A DNA stretch of 64,000 nucleotides from Chlorops oryzae. Taxonomy: Eukaryota > Arthropoda > Insecta > Diptera > Chloropidae. The position numbers and the translations under genes were made by a program. Positions 10,430 through 21,607 of this stretch are shown here, piece after piece (within the stretch, counting starts at the first letter, position 1; every line of letters begins with the position of its first letter). The DNA is taken from positions 41,737,725 through 41,801,724 of the forward strand of contig CM035807.1 in assembly GCA_020466095.1 (NCBI GenBank). Direction: 5' to 3'. Below the pieces are notes generated by a model. That model saw only the letters and a program-made list of their open reading frames with translations, did no database searches and was not told the DNA's origin.

Positions 10430-12792
10430 TATGTACACATCGAATCATAGCACCGAAATTGAACATGTTGTAGGCGGTAGGCATTGTTGGCCGCTGGGAC
10501 GGTTCATCGCTTCTGTAAGCAGCACTTTGGCCGCTGGGTACTAATAGAAAACAAAAGCTCGACGTTGTGATTCTTAGTATTGTCACTGGGCATGCATTAT
10601 ATTGTATTGTACATATTGTGTCTTCGGTGTCCTCGGATAATGATAGAGACGACGGTGAAAAATCAAATGAAACTAAAATATATAAAATATTTTCTGGCGA
10701 AAAAAACTCGTCTCATTTTTTCTAAAAACCCAATTCAAATATGAACAACTCATCGGATTTTCTTTTTCTGGGTCTTGAAATGCTCTTAGAAATCCACTCA
10801 TTTACTTAAGATAGCCTAAACCTGAATACCGAATCTTCTTCGGAAATTATATGGGCTTGAAATCAAGTTTTTGTACAAAGTTGTTAAAAATTTCTTAAAA
10901 TTTTTGCCTTTATCGCCCTATAGCTCCTAAGCTGTTGAACCGATTTCATCCATATGTATGAGGGATATGCTGTATATTTACTCTTCTTTTATATGAATTA
11001 AATTTTTTGAAACGGTCGAACGATAAAACTACGACTAAAAAATATTGACAAAAAATCGCAAAACCTTTCTTAGCGAATATTTAAAAAACGCGAGCAAACT
11101 TTCAAACTTAAAGCATATATTTTGCTTCAGCAAAACAAATACGACAAAAAAAATTTGGTTTCAAGTCAAAGGAAAATTTAGTGTTGAGCAGTGTAATTAA
11201 TTGTTAAAACTTTGTGCAGCCAGCAATATATTTCAATAATAAAATAATAAAATACTTTACATATAACATGCCTATAATTGTTTCTCTGAGTCTCATTAAA
11301 TGTAAAAATCCAGATTGATTTTAATAATTTTAAATCAAATATTATGCATTTCAAACTTCAATACACATTCTATGTTTTCACTTCCAACGGCAGTTCCATA
11401 ACTGCCAACTTTTTTTATGTAACGTAATAAGACCCCCATTACGACCGTTGAAACGCAAAAGATACATACAATTTTTTCCCGACCACCCGGCCAATTTTTC
11501 ACTTGCGTTATAAACTCTATTGTCCTGGAAAATCAATTAAATCGGAACACTGAATTCGCAGATTTTTTTAAATATGTGCATCAACGTTGAAATCTACTTC
11601 CTAATTTGTGTAACGTTATAAGACCACTTAAAAAGGCTTTATCTAAAAAAGGATTACAAATATTAAAAACCTTTGTAGTAAGACACGTGAACAACAGGGA
11701 GATCTTTCCGATGCATGTGATGTCAGATCGGACAAATACTTTTTAAGTTATGAGCAAAAGTGGCGTACGAATGTAACATTATAAGACCGTGGCGGTGGCC
11801 ATAGTTTTGTCAACGACTGCTGTGGTGAACAGTTCAACAGCCCTGCAGGAAGTATGAGTAGTTAAGCTGCAGCGTCTTACTAGTTCTAATTCCACCAGCA
11901 CTGGTTCTTCTTTATACCCCTGGTTATGTATTACTCTGTACAAATTTAACATTGCGTGTGGACTAAAAATCACTAATTGTACACTTGAACTAACGCTTTT
12001 TTAGTGATTTGGTAACCAATTGGGTAAATTGGGTATAGTAAAACACAAGTTCCTTTGAAAGATTATTGACCATATTTTGTGGTTTTTTGGTTATTTTTGT
12101 TCTAAAATTTTTTGAGCCTCCAATACGCAATATTTAAAAGACACCGAATTATTTTTCGTGTTTGTTTTATTTACAAAAATATTTGTAATATATAAAGATA
12201 GATTTTATTTTTGATTTCGAAGCACCAACGCTCTTTGCAACAACTATATAATGGCAACTCTTATTACTGACACGAAAAACCATTTTTCCATGCAATACTA
12301 GTCGGAGCTTTATACGATGCTTTACTCCCCTTTGCACTAGTTCTTTAGTTTTGGTGAAAGTACTAGTTGCATCCGGGCAGTATACCTCACGCTTCCTAGA
12401 GGGTAATAAGCATTGAGCTCTGCTGTGTTGAAAGTCAGATTGTAATGTCGATGTGTGAGTTCATATATACACAAATCGTGGTGAAAGTCAGTTTATTTTA
12501 TGTGAATGTGTTAACTGTGGGCAAAGTCAGATTGTGAATGGGCAAAGTCGGTTTATACAAGCTCCCCTCACCCGTCTTAGTGATTTTGGGAAGTGTCGCT
12601 TGTAGTATTGTATGGCATATACCATTTTCATTATATAAACTTTTTTCTAAGACAAGTCAATGTCGAAATTTTTAAACATAGACAAGACAAAATAAAATGA
12701 AGTAGAAAATAAATTGAAGTAGAAAAACCTGGGAAGTGAAATAATTTTTCTTGTAGCCCTTGGCAAGTATAACAAGAATCGGCGTATGAAAT
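10430..12792. other. Unassigned region with repeat-like stretches
   Basis: No gene supported. 10680-11270 has the look of decayed noncoding transposon sequence. 12420-12560 repeats GTGAAAGTCAG/GGGCAAAGTC several times. None of these could be given ends. Confidence 0.35.
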
Positions 12793-13747
12793 TGTGACGA
12801 CCACAAAATCGTCACAAACTATCCACAAACAACAATGAGCAGAAAACAACGTCCACAAATGACAACAATAATCACAAGAATAACGAAAACAGCAGCACGC
12901 AGAACACAAGCAGATGACGCATGATCATTGTCTAAAGAACAGCACGCAAAAAACGCATGATTTAGGTCCAATGGTCGACACGCGAGGAAAACGTGACCCA
13001 AAGTCCAAAGGTCAGCCCAGAAGAATAGTATAAAAGCAGACGACAGCACAAGAGAAAGTCAGTCAGTGTGAAAGACAGCTCAAAAGAAAATTCTTCGATC
13101 GTGGTAACGAGACTCTGCCTCACAAACGATCCAAAGAAATTGGACAAATCTGAAGGACGATAGCCTGATTTTAGTTTCTGGTAACGAGACCTATGCCTCA
13201 CAAGCAAACTGGAATCCTGTTATCAGCCGCTCAGTGCGTCTCTCTCAAGAACATCCTCACAGGATACACCGTAACACCTTGACCTCTGGGACAATAGTAA
13301 AACTTCGCACCGGGAAACCACAGTAAAACCTCGGCCTCTGGGACAACAGTAAAACCTCGCATCGGGAACAACAGTAAACCCGCAACCTCTGCGACAACAG
13401 TAAAACCCCGTATCGGAGGCCTCAGCAAAACCTGCCGTACGCGACAACAGTGAAGCTGCGCTACTTGAGACTACAGAGAAAATCCCGTGACGCACACACG
13501 ATAGAGACGACAGTAGAACCCCGGTTAATCGAGAGGCACCAGGATAACCATACAACCAGAGAATTATATTGAATTACACTGAATTATATTGAATTACACT
13601 AAATTATATTGAATTACACAGAATTATATTGAATTGCATTGAATTAAAACCCTTGAATTATTACTTTAGAGCACTACGTTGAATTATAAATTTCTTGTAC
13701 GACATTGGAATAGGCTGAGCCCACCCCGGCAGAAATAGGTCGTTACA
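12793..13747 (+). mobile_element. Solo LTR, 955 bp, 4-bp duplication AAAT
   Basis: It begins TGTGACGACC and ends GGTCGTTACA, an imperfect inverted pair with TG...CA termini. AAAT occurs directly on both sides (12789-12792, 13748-13751). A TATA-like box, AGTATAAAAGC, lies near 13028 in a position suited to an LTR promoter, which also sets the strand. No internal retrotransposon sequence flanks it, so LTR-LTR recombination has probably removed the rest. Gypsy or BEL origin cannot be decided from the LTR alone. Confidence 0.7.
13280..13680 (+). repeat. Minisatellites inside the solo LTR
   Basis: Two tandem tracts. 13280-13455 repeats a ~40-bp theme around GGGACAACAGTAAAACC. 13560-13650 repeats a 20-bp unit, GAATTATATTGAATTACAC, about four to five times. 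Both lie downstream of the TATA box, so they would fall in the transcript. Confidence 0.65.
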
Positions 13748-14514
13748 AAATTTTCCAAACACCCAAATCTTGAGTAACGGTTAAAGAAAGCAAAAAGATA
13801 GGACCTATCCACTGATGTATATTAGGGTGTCCCAAAAATAATTTTTTTTCCGAATTTCTTAGTTGCACAAGTCTTGTTTGAAAGCTTATGTGGTAAAGTA
13901 TTTTTGAGATTTTTTCCAGATTTTTTGAAGATGGTTTAGAGGTAGCTCTCGTCGATTTTTCCATAAAAATCAGGCTTTTAGGAAGATTTTTTGATTTTCA
14001 GCATAAATCTATCAAAAGTAAACATTTTCTGAGTTTTAAAGTCATCGCTACAAAACAGAGCTATCGAAACTTTACTTTAGTGTACATAAAACGTAACGTC
14101 TGGCATTTTTTTTGGTCAATTTGAAGTTATGTATTAAATTTTTTTTTGGAAAATTTTCGTAAATCTCATAACAAAAGGCTTCATAACTTTTAAAGATACT
14201 ATGAAAATGAACAAAAGTAATGATGTAGTATAAGAGATAGCTAAGTTGTAAGTAATTTAAGACCATTGCTAAGAATTTTCGACTTACGGTTCTACAGTTA
14301 TGTTATAGCCTATAATATTACTTTACACAGTGGTGAAAAAATATGTTGCCTACATGAAGGCTTTAACTTGAACAGTTCACTGTTAACATAACAGGCAATT
14401 TGTTTTCCAAAATTTCAAATTGACGTCTTTTTCATGGCAATCGATTTATAGCTAAAATCAATCCCATATTATCATAATATTTTTAAAATATATTTTCAAT
14501 TGTTTGAAGAATCG

Positions 14515-14576
14515 GTAAGTAAGAAATAATTAGGGGTTAGTTTAAAAAACGAATTTTGATCTTCTTTTAATAACAG
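14515..14576 (+). other. Leader intron in the left arm of the type-A element
   Basis: GTAAGT at 14515 and TTTTAATAACAG ending at 14576 enclose 62 nt, two bases before the ATG at 14579. The same intron appears in mirror image in the right arm just upstream of the ATG at 19086. Presence of both sites in both arms supports a real spliced leader. Confidence 0.5.
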
Positions 14577-14578
14577 AA

Positions 14579-14779
14579 ATGCATTCGTTGGGAAAAAGAC
14601 ATATATGGCTTGTGGGTGAAATGATTAATAGTTTCAACCCAGGAAAGTCGCCGACAAAAATGGAAGTCCTTAAACGGTTTTTCAGCGGACATATAAACGA
14701 GAAACTGACGATTGCGAAGAGCGCTCAAACAACAGCAGTTTACAGTTCATTGTCAAAAGTTCTAAATACTTTGGCCTAA
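14579..14779 (+). pseudogene. Duplicate N-terminus of the type-A protein in the left inverted arm
   Basis: The first ~53 codons (MHSLGKRHIWLVGEM...) match the gene in the right arm nearly exactly because they lie within the long inverted repeat. After the shared GCTCAAACAACAGCAG the sequence diverges and the frame ends at codon 67. It could produce a short N-terminal peptide from the left end, but this is a structural by-product of the inverted repeat, not a separate gene. Confidence 0.65.
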
Positions 14780-14801
14780 TTTTTACCGAACTCAATGATT
14801 A

Positions 14802-16615
14802 CACAGGCACACAAAAAAAAAAAAAAGTCATGTGCCAGAAAGAAGACCCAATTATTCCTATGTATTTTGATGCGCTGAATTCAAAAATGACCTTCAAAAG
14901 TTTTTTTCATCGTTCAATTTCCCGCTATTCACCCCCTTCAACCCCCCAATGGCTCAAAATCGGTTTTTTTTAACTCGGAAAATAAGTGCATTTTTTTATT
15001 TTCTGATCCTCAGAAATAAGTATTGATTAATAAAAAAATATTTGTTAATTATTTTCTTCCCCCCAATACCCCCTAAAGTGATGGGGTGATATTCCGTGTT
15101 CACGTAAATCCCAAATAAATAGACATTTATGCATTTTATCTTTTTTCTTTGGTTCGTTGCACCCGAAAGTACCATTTAACAATAACCATGACAATTCACA
15201 ACCCCTTCACCGACACCTCATTTTTGGGGAGGGGGTGGTGGGTTTTGAGGTGAAATATTTTTTTAGTGAAAACCCGAGTTATATATCAATTTTTATGTTT
15301 TCCGGACTGACAGAGATTCCTTAGTTCCGGGCTCAAAAAATGTTCTTAACCAGCCTTTGGTACCTCCTGAGAAAGTCCTCTTCCACCGCTCCATATAAAG
15401 CTTGGTTTAATAAAACAATTCATAAAAGCATTAGATAAAGAGGGTGATACTTTTTGATATATCCAACAGAAGTTTCCAAATAAATCCGAAGCAAAGTTAA
15501 AGGAACGAATTTTTGATGGCCCAGAAATTCGAAAGCTTCTACTGGACAATGAATTTCCTAAATGTATGAAAATTAAACAGAAAAATGCATGGATGAGCTT
15601 TAAGAAGGTAGTAAATGATTTCTTAGGGAATAATAAGGGTTCAAATTATAGAATAGAGGTAAAAAATTTACTCAAAAACTACGGAAAGTTAGGTTGTCTG
15701 ATGAATTTAAAACTACACTTCCTGGAATCTCATCTTGACTATTTTCCTGATAACTTGGGAGACTATAGTGAGGAGCAAGGTGAGAGGTTCCACCAAGATA
15801 TCAAGGAAATGGGAAGACGATATCAAGGTAGATGGGATAAACATATGTTGGCTGACTATTGTTGGAATTTAAAAAGAGACTTACCCGAAACGAATAGAGA
15901 ACGTAAGAGAAAACCTTTAAGAAGGTCTTTCAATAGTAAGAGAGTTCGCTACCATAGGAAGAAGTAGATTAATAGTTCCTAGCCATGTTACTACTACATC
16001 ATTATCATCACCATCATAATCATCATCATCATTGCTATATAAATGTGACTCCTTACTACCAAGCGAGGCATCAAAATCATATTTCATTTCCATATTCGGA
16101 ATCAGCGTACCGGAAAACATAAAAATTGATATACAACTCGGGTTTTCACAAAAAATTTATTTCACCCCAAAACCCACCACCCCCTCCCCAAAAATGAGGT
16201 GATGGTGAAGGGGTTGTGAATTGTCATGGTTATTGTTAAATGGTACTTTCGGGTGCAACAAACCAAAGAAAAAAGATAAAATGCATAAATGTCTATTTAT
16301 TTGGGATTTACGTGAACACGGAATATCACCCCAACACTTTAGGGGGTATTGGGGGGAAGAAAATAATTAACAAATATTTTTTTATTAATCAATACTTATT
16401 TCTGAGGATCAGAAAATAAAAAATGCACTTATTTTCCGAGTTTAAAAAAAACCCCGATTTTGAGCCATTGGGGGGTTGAAGGGGGTGAATAGCGGGAAAT
16501 TGAACGATGAAAAAAACTTTTGAAGGTCATTTTTGGATTCAGCGCATCAAAATACATAGGAATAGGTGGGTCTTCTTTCTGGCACATGACTTTTTTTTTT
16601 TTTTGTGTGCCTGTG
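14802..16615 (+). mobile_element. Type-B element with ~505-bp inverted ends, nested in type A
   Basis: The ends are ACACAGGCACACAAAAAA and its complement (left arm 14801-15305, right arm 16112-16616). The immediate flanks are TGATTA and TTATTA, a possible 6-bp duplication with one change. The interior holds only the C-terminal part of the type-B protein, so this is a deleted, non-autonomous copy. The arms are rich in CCCC/GGGG runs. A CAT trinucleotide tract lies at 15995-16035. Confidence 0.7.
15370..15967 (+). pseudogene. C-terminal part of the type-B transposase-like protein
   Basis: Readable blocks in order: LPPLHIKLGLIKQF (about 15384), SEAKLKERIFDGPEIRKLL, NAWMSFKKVVNDFLGN, LKLHFLESHLDYFP (about 15707), EEQGERFHQDI and MLADYCWNLKRD, ending in a basic tail at 15967. 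These are hallmark blocks of the same family as 32056-33785. One in-frame TGA interrupts it at about 15458. The long open part (15566-15967) starts inside the domain, so its ATG is not the natural start. The N-terminal half of the protein is absent. Confidence 0.75.
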
Positions 16616-16743
16616 TTATTAAAGGAAATATGGTCAAGACCCAATAAAATAATTTCCAATGTTATACAGATTTCCACAATTATTACTGAAAGTTTTTTAT
16701 TTTGTTTTATTTTATCTCGCCCAAGTTCTTTTTAGGTACCTAG

Positions 16744-16886
16744 CAGTGGCGGATCCATGATTTGGTGAAGGGAGGGGTCCTTGAAGGTAAGCAACAAGTT
16801 AATTGAAGATCGCGCCATAATTTTGGGCGAAAAACTTTCTGAAATTGGGGGGTCCGGACCCGATATCCCCCGTGGATCCGCCTCTG
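16744..16886. mobile_element. 143-bp hAT-type MITE, 8-bp duplication GTACCTAG
   Basis: The termini are CAGTGGCGGATCCA and TGGATCCGCCTCTG. GTACCTAG lies directly on both sides (16736-16743, 16887-16894). The 8-bp duplication and the CAG start are hAT signatures. There is no coding content. Confidence 0.85.
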
Positions 16887-16894
16887 GTACCTAG

Positions 16895-17360
16895 TAACTA
16901 TTTTTTGATATACCTCTCATAAAGAAACATATTTGAAAGTAATACGTATCGGAATGCGGTACCCAGGGCCGTTTCTAGGCTTACTGGGCTAGCGGGCCCA
17001 CAATTTGTTGACAAAGATTTAAATGTAGAACTCGATTTAAATTCGCTGAATTTAAATTTAGGCCGAAATCGGGTTTATTCATGACGATTTAATATTTTTA
17101 CGACTCCGTTTACGACGCAAGCACGTTTCAGTCCTCGATTTCTTAAATCGAAACAATTTAGGTTTGAAGCGCGTTAAATCGAGATTTATCCTTTTTTTCA
17201 GGTTTTTGAGTCATTTGACTTTCAGAATTTAACAGAATATAAATACAAAATGCACTTGGTTGTTGATGGCTGGAATATATCTGTACGAAAATTCAAAGAA
17301 GTCCCAACAAAAATACAGAAAAATGGTTTTATTGAGATTGGTTTATTACATATCACATTT
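16895..17360. other. Unassigned stretch inside the type-A element
   Basis: CAGGGCCGTTTCTAGGC at 16967 resembles one terminus of a hAT-type MITE, but the partner end was not found. The 17020-17210 part repeats GATTTAAAT/TTAAATCG motifs. The forward frame at 17250-17450 looks like a shadow opposite the decayed end of the type-A gene. Confidence 0.35.
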
Positions 17361-17459
17361 TCACAAAAGGTTTTGCCTGCTCAATGTCCGTCTTTCGTTT
17401 CTTTTCTTGCTGCAAATGTTGTTCTTGTTGTTGCGGTAGGGTACCACTGATGTCGCAAA

Positions 17460-19086
17460 AATGTATTTAGGTTGCGTTAGCAACTTTTTTATTAAGCGCT
17501 TGTAGTTATCCAATTGCTTGAGCAAATTGAGGTCATTCATGGGAGCGTATCGAGAGCAATGGCGAGGTAACCAATTTTTTATATACACTCTTAATGTGAT
17601 GTGAAAGAACTGAACTCGAGCAAAGCATCAATATTTGAACTGTCTATGAACAATCGTAGCTGGTTTCGAAAAGTGCATATCTTTAGCGAATATATAATTT
17701 TCATCATCCAGCGAGCCCTATTAACGGCTCCTGGGGCTTTGATTGTTGCACAGGTTTCTGAATTATAACCCAAAAAAATAAGGCTCAATTCAAGAAGTTC
17801 TTTGTAGTCTTCCCTCGGTTCAATTATATCAAGTTGGCCTTTTATAAATTTAATTAAATCGAGACGTTTGTATTTTGGAATAATTTTTTTCACTCTTTTC
17901 TGGTTTATACAGTCCGAAAAATCATTTTTATCAATAACCTCCCACCTTTTCTGCAAGGTAACGAACATTTTAATCTCTGGTGAAGTACTTTGATCCTCAA
18001 TGTGAAGCGCCTGAACGCTGAGCCGCTACAAGCTCTAACATATGATGTCGACATGCCAAAGAAATGAGTTCTTTCTCTAGCTTTTGGCTAAGAAGCATAC
18101 ATGCGCCATTACGCACTCCAGTGTTGGAGCTGGTGGTGTCGGCCGACATAAATTTTATGTTTTCGGCCAAGTTCCAGTTCCTTAACATTTGGAATACTGC
18201 TTCCGCTTGGTCCTCTCCCTTTCCCGATGTCAAAGGTACAACTCCAAGAAGTTGAGACTCACCATTTCCGGCAACGCTTACGCAGAGTCTATCAACTTTT
18301 TTTTTTGTTTTTCAAATCGGGCATTATTTTCCCATCCCAATGTACCGTTATATAGTTAGAACTCACAAACGAATTTTTAATCGACTCTGAAACAACGCAT
18401 CGTTGCTTTTTACGATCTCTCCACAATGAACTTTTCGAACATGCAAGTTTGTTATTCCTTTGTCCACTAGATTGCTGTCCAGAATCTAACAATAAGGTAC
18501 TCGTAGAATTCAATACCAAAGCAGCCTTTCGACAACTTATTCCAGCTCTATCAAGCGTTAAGCAAAGCTCTCGCTTTTTTTCCGCAGCTAACGCACATTT
18601 GGGATTTTTTTTCATTTGCTTTGGACTATGATTATAATCGAAATCGTCCGAATCATTGTTACTATCGCTACAATTTTTGGTCTCCACATTCTCCCGGTTA
18701 GTTTTTAATATCCGGTTAGGCTTTTGAGAATTTTCAGCGGAAGGTTGCGATTTGATTTCAAACGCGTTCTTTAAATCTGCCAGGAAGACCTTCAGTTTGG
18801 CTATCATTTCCTTGTTTTGTTTGTATTTGTTTTTATTAAAAGAAACCCACTTGTCGTATAACTTTAATATAATGCGCTCAATTCTGCGGGCCTCCTGACT
18901 TGTTTTCCAGATCCGTTTAAACTCCTCTGCTGTTGTTTGAGCGCTCTTCGCAATCGTCAGTTTCTCGTTTATATGTCCGGTGAAAAACCGTTTAAGGACT
19001 TCCATTTTTGTCGGCGACTTTCCTGGGTTGAAACTATTAATCATTTCACCCACAAGCCATACATGTCTTTTTCCCAACGAATGCAT
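17460..19086 (-). pseudogene. Type-A transposase-like protein, frameshifted
   Basis: The frame opens at 19086 (MHSLGKRHVWLVGEM), preceded by the leader intron. Order of blocks: N-terminal helical region, acidic/Ser-rich linker, ALAAEKKREL, VHWDGKIMPDL (about 18310), then SADTTSSNTG and ACRHHMLEL (18030-18150), LELSLIFLG and PGAVNRARWM (about 17700-17800), and a C-terminal block near APMNDLNLL. I know this as an uncharacterised protein family widespread in arthropods and Hydra. The D in HWDGK, the DTTSSNTG block and the C-x2-H in CRHH parallel the RNase-H-fold layout of hAT-like transposases; that is inference. Defects: an extra A in the A-run at 18298-18307, a shift near 18005 and another near 17590. 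The far C-terminus is not clear. Confidence 0.7.
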
Positions 19087-20029
19087 TTCTGTTATTAAAA
19101 GAAGATCAAAATTCGTTTTTTAAACTAACCCCTAATTATTTCTTACTTACCGATTCTTGAAACAATTGAAAATATATTTTAAAAATATTATGATAATATG
19201 GGATTGATTTTAGCTATAAATCGATTGCCATGAAAAAGACGTCAATTTGAAATTTTGGGAAAACAAATTGCCTGTTATGTTAACAGTGAACTGTTCAAGT
19301 TAAAGCCTTCATGTAGGCAACATATTTTTTCACCACTGTGTAAAGTAATATTATAGGCTATAACATAACTGTAGAACCGTAAGTCGAAAATTCTTAGCAA
19401 TGGTCTTAAATTACTAACAACTTAGCTATCTCTTATACTACATCATTACTTTTGTTCATTTTCATAGTATCTTTAAAAGTTATGAAGCCTTTTGTTATGA
19501 GATTTACGAAAATTTTCCAAAAAAAAATTTAATACATAACTTCAAATTGACCAAAAAAAATGCCAGACGTTACGTTTTATGTACACTAAAGTAAAGTTTC
19601 GATAGCTCTGTTTTGTAGCGATGACTTTAAAACTCAGAAAATGTTAACTTTTGATAGATTTATGCTGAAAATCAAAAATCTTCCTAAAAGCCTGATTTTT
19701 ATGGAAAAATCGACGAGAGCTACCTCTAAACCATCTTCGAAAAATCTGGAAAAAAATCTCAAAAATACTTCACCACATAAGCTTTGAAATAAAGCGTGTG
19801 CAAAATAAAAAAATTTTTTTGGGACACCCTAATGTATATATTGTTAAAGTAAATTAAAAAAGACATTGTTATGATTTTTTCTCACTTTTTTAACTTTGGC
19901 GATGATTTTAAGCACTATTTTATAAAGAACACACTTGGGTGAGCTTATTGTAACATAACGTTAATTAACGAGTAATACGCAATATCTTTTTTCATAAACG
20001 GTATATAATTAAGGAAGTTATTAAACTTT

Positions 20030-20590
20030 TTATCAAAAACAAAATTTTGGAAAAATACCAATTTTTTTTAATTCATGGTCATTAACTTCTCTCGTAAGTG
20101 ACCAGCAATATTCCGCAATCATTTTAATGTTATTTTTACCTTCGAACCGCTTTTCAATTGAACTTACTTATTTCTTGCTGAAAATATTCGCCTTGTTCAT
20201 CGCTAAACTCTCCCAGATTTTCTGGGAAGAAGTCCAAATGCGAATGCAAGAAATGAATTTTTATGGACATATTGCAGCCCATTTCACCATACGCGCTTAA
20301 AAATTCATTTACGACGCTAACATAGTCGTCGCTTCTGTGATTTCCAAGGAAATTATCACATAACGCAACAAAACTCTTCCATGCACGTCTTTCAACAGAG
20401 CTTAGCTTGTCAATAAAGTTCGCATCGTTTCTAATTTTACGAATATCAAGTGAATATAGCCAGTGAATATTCCTAAAATTCATCAAATCGCATAAAGTAT
20501 CATGAAAAACTTGATAGTAGATATCGGAACAAAGTAATACATACCTCCTTTTATTTTGGCTTCACTCAGTTTTGGAAAAACCTTCTTAAG
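20030..20590 (-). pseudogene. Type-B transposase-like fragment, frameshifted
   Basis: Minus-strand blocks: LKKVFPKLSEAKIKG (about 20545-20590), a GTATGT...TTTTAG intron of about 65 nt, then IRKIRNDANFIDKLSSVE, WKSFVALCDNFLGNH, SIKIHFLHSHLDFFPEN, SDEQGEYFQQEI and, in another frame, GKNNIKMIAEYCWSLTRE ending near 20030. Frame changes occur near 20460 and 20155. The N-terminal half is missing; at 20594 the sequence turns into an inverted copy of its own downstream codons and then a dispersed repeat. No inverted ends of its own were found. Confidence 0.7.
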
Positions 20591-20628
20591 ATGTGAAAAG
20601 CGGTTCGAAGGTAAAAATAACATTAAAA
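20122..20628. repeat. Perfect 35-bp inverted duplication bracketing a type-B fragment
   Basis: 20122-20156 (TTTTAATGTTATTTTTACCT...) is repeated in exact inverse at 20594-20628. The left copy lies within the type-B coding sequence (codons for FEGKNNIK). The right copy abuts the dispersed repeat that starts CAAGTAACAAAGC at 20629. Confidence 0.75.
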
Positions 20629-21235
20629 CAAGTAACAAAGCTAAACGACTTTAAAATACTCAGCGTCCCGACATTATTGGTGCACTATGTTTTGCCTCTA
20701 AATTTGTGGGCGTGGCAGTGGGCGGGCCACATTAAATTTGGTCCTACACCTTTCATTCACCTTGGTCAACCTATGTTGCGAATTTCAAGCTCCTACGCCT
20801 TTTACTTCGGAAGTTACGAAAAATCTCCATTTGTGGGCTTATTTGTGTGCGTGGCTCGAAAAGGACGGCGTCCATTTTTTTCCAAGATATGTCACTTATT
20901 GTAGTTTACCAGTTCACCCTATATCAATGAAATGTGTTGAGAGGTTCGCAAGTTACAAGCATTGTACTGAAAACACAATAGATTCATTTGTGGGCGTGGC
21001 AGTGGGCGGATGTCTCCCATTTTTACTTAGGATCATACTCGGACCCCGATATACCTTTGTGCCAAATTTCGACTTGATTGGTCCAGCCGTTTTGGAGGAG
21101 ATCCGACCACGGACGGACGGACAGACGGACATGTCTAAATCGATTCAGGTTTTGATCCTGATCATCTCTATATATATTTTTCTATATCTGCGGAGCTTAG
21201 TTCTCCCTGTTACAAGATTTAGCTATAGCTTGTGA
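20629..21235 (-). repeat. Dispersed 127-bp-unit repeat, copy 3
   Basis: It starts CAAGTAACAAAGCTAAACGA, continues with CAGCGTCCCGACATTA, one and a half internal units with GGGCGTGGCAGTGGGCGG, then the conserved flank ending in GGACGGACGGACAGACGG and CTCCCTGTTACAAGATTTAG. It lacks the terminal GCGTAAGCGGGGTATA block. The AAAGTCGG hairpin has been shortened by deletion. Confidence 0.75.
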
Positions 21236-21607
21236 TAGAAAGGAAATTAAAATATTGAACGGATTACGAGATAAAGCCATAAGTAAATGAGTAATATAAT
21301 TCTCGGCCCCACTCTTTGAAGTCTATTTTAAAAAAAGTAGAGGTGACTTGACAAAACTGAGTATGAGGCGTTATTATGCTCACCGAGCACTTTCAAAAAC
21401 AGTCGTCAAATTTTTGTTTACAAAACATGACCTCTAAAATGTCGCACAGTGATATACTTTTATTTTTAAAATATTGCAACAATTTTGTTGAAAAGAATAT
21501 TTTTTTATCATTCCTTCGTGATTGAAAAGCGTCAGTGTAAATAGAATACTTATTTTTAAATAAACTATACTATTAAGAACTGTAATTTTTTTCCGGTTAA
21601 ACAGAAA

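Larger units (their letters stand above)
13822..19832 (-). mobile_element. Type-A DNA transposon with ~910-bp inverted ends and 6-bp duplication
   Basis: The termini are TTAGGGTGTCCCAAAA and its complement. TGTATA is repeated directly at 13816-13821 and 19833-19838. The inverted arms run from 13822 to about 14738 and from about 18926 to 19832. Each arm contains the 5' leader, a 62-nt intron and the first ~50 codons of the transposase-like gene. The main gene reads leftwards from the right arm. The centre is interrupted by a type-B element (14802-16615) and contains a small hAT-type MITE (16744-16886). A 6-bp duplication recalls the Repbase group IS3EU, but I cannot confirm membership. Confidence 0.8.

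Noticed and set aside
12631..13555. Minus-strand Cys/Val-rich reading frames
   Set aside because: They lie on the antisense strand of the solo LTR and its minisatellites and have no domain.
17250..17450. Forward reading frame of 66 codons
   Set aside because: It runs opposite the decayed C-terminal end of the type-A gene and has no recognisable feature.
20122..20628. The 35-bp inverted repeat as transposon termini
   Set aside because: The left copy is internal coding sequence of the type-B family (GKNNIKMIAEYCW), so it is a duplication, not an end.
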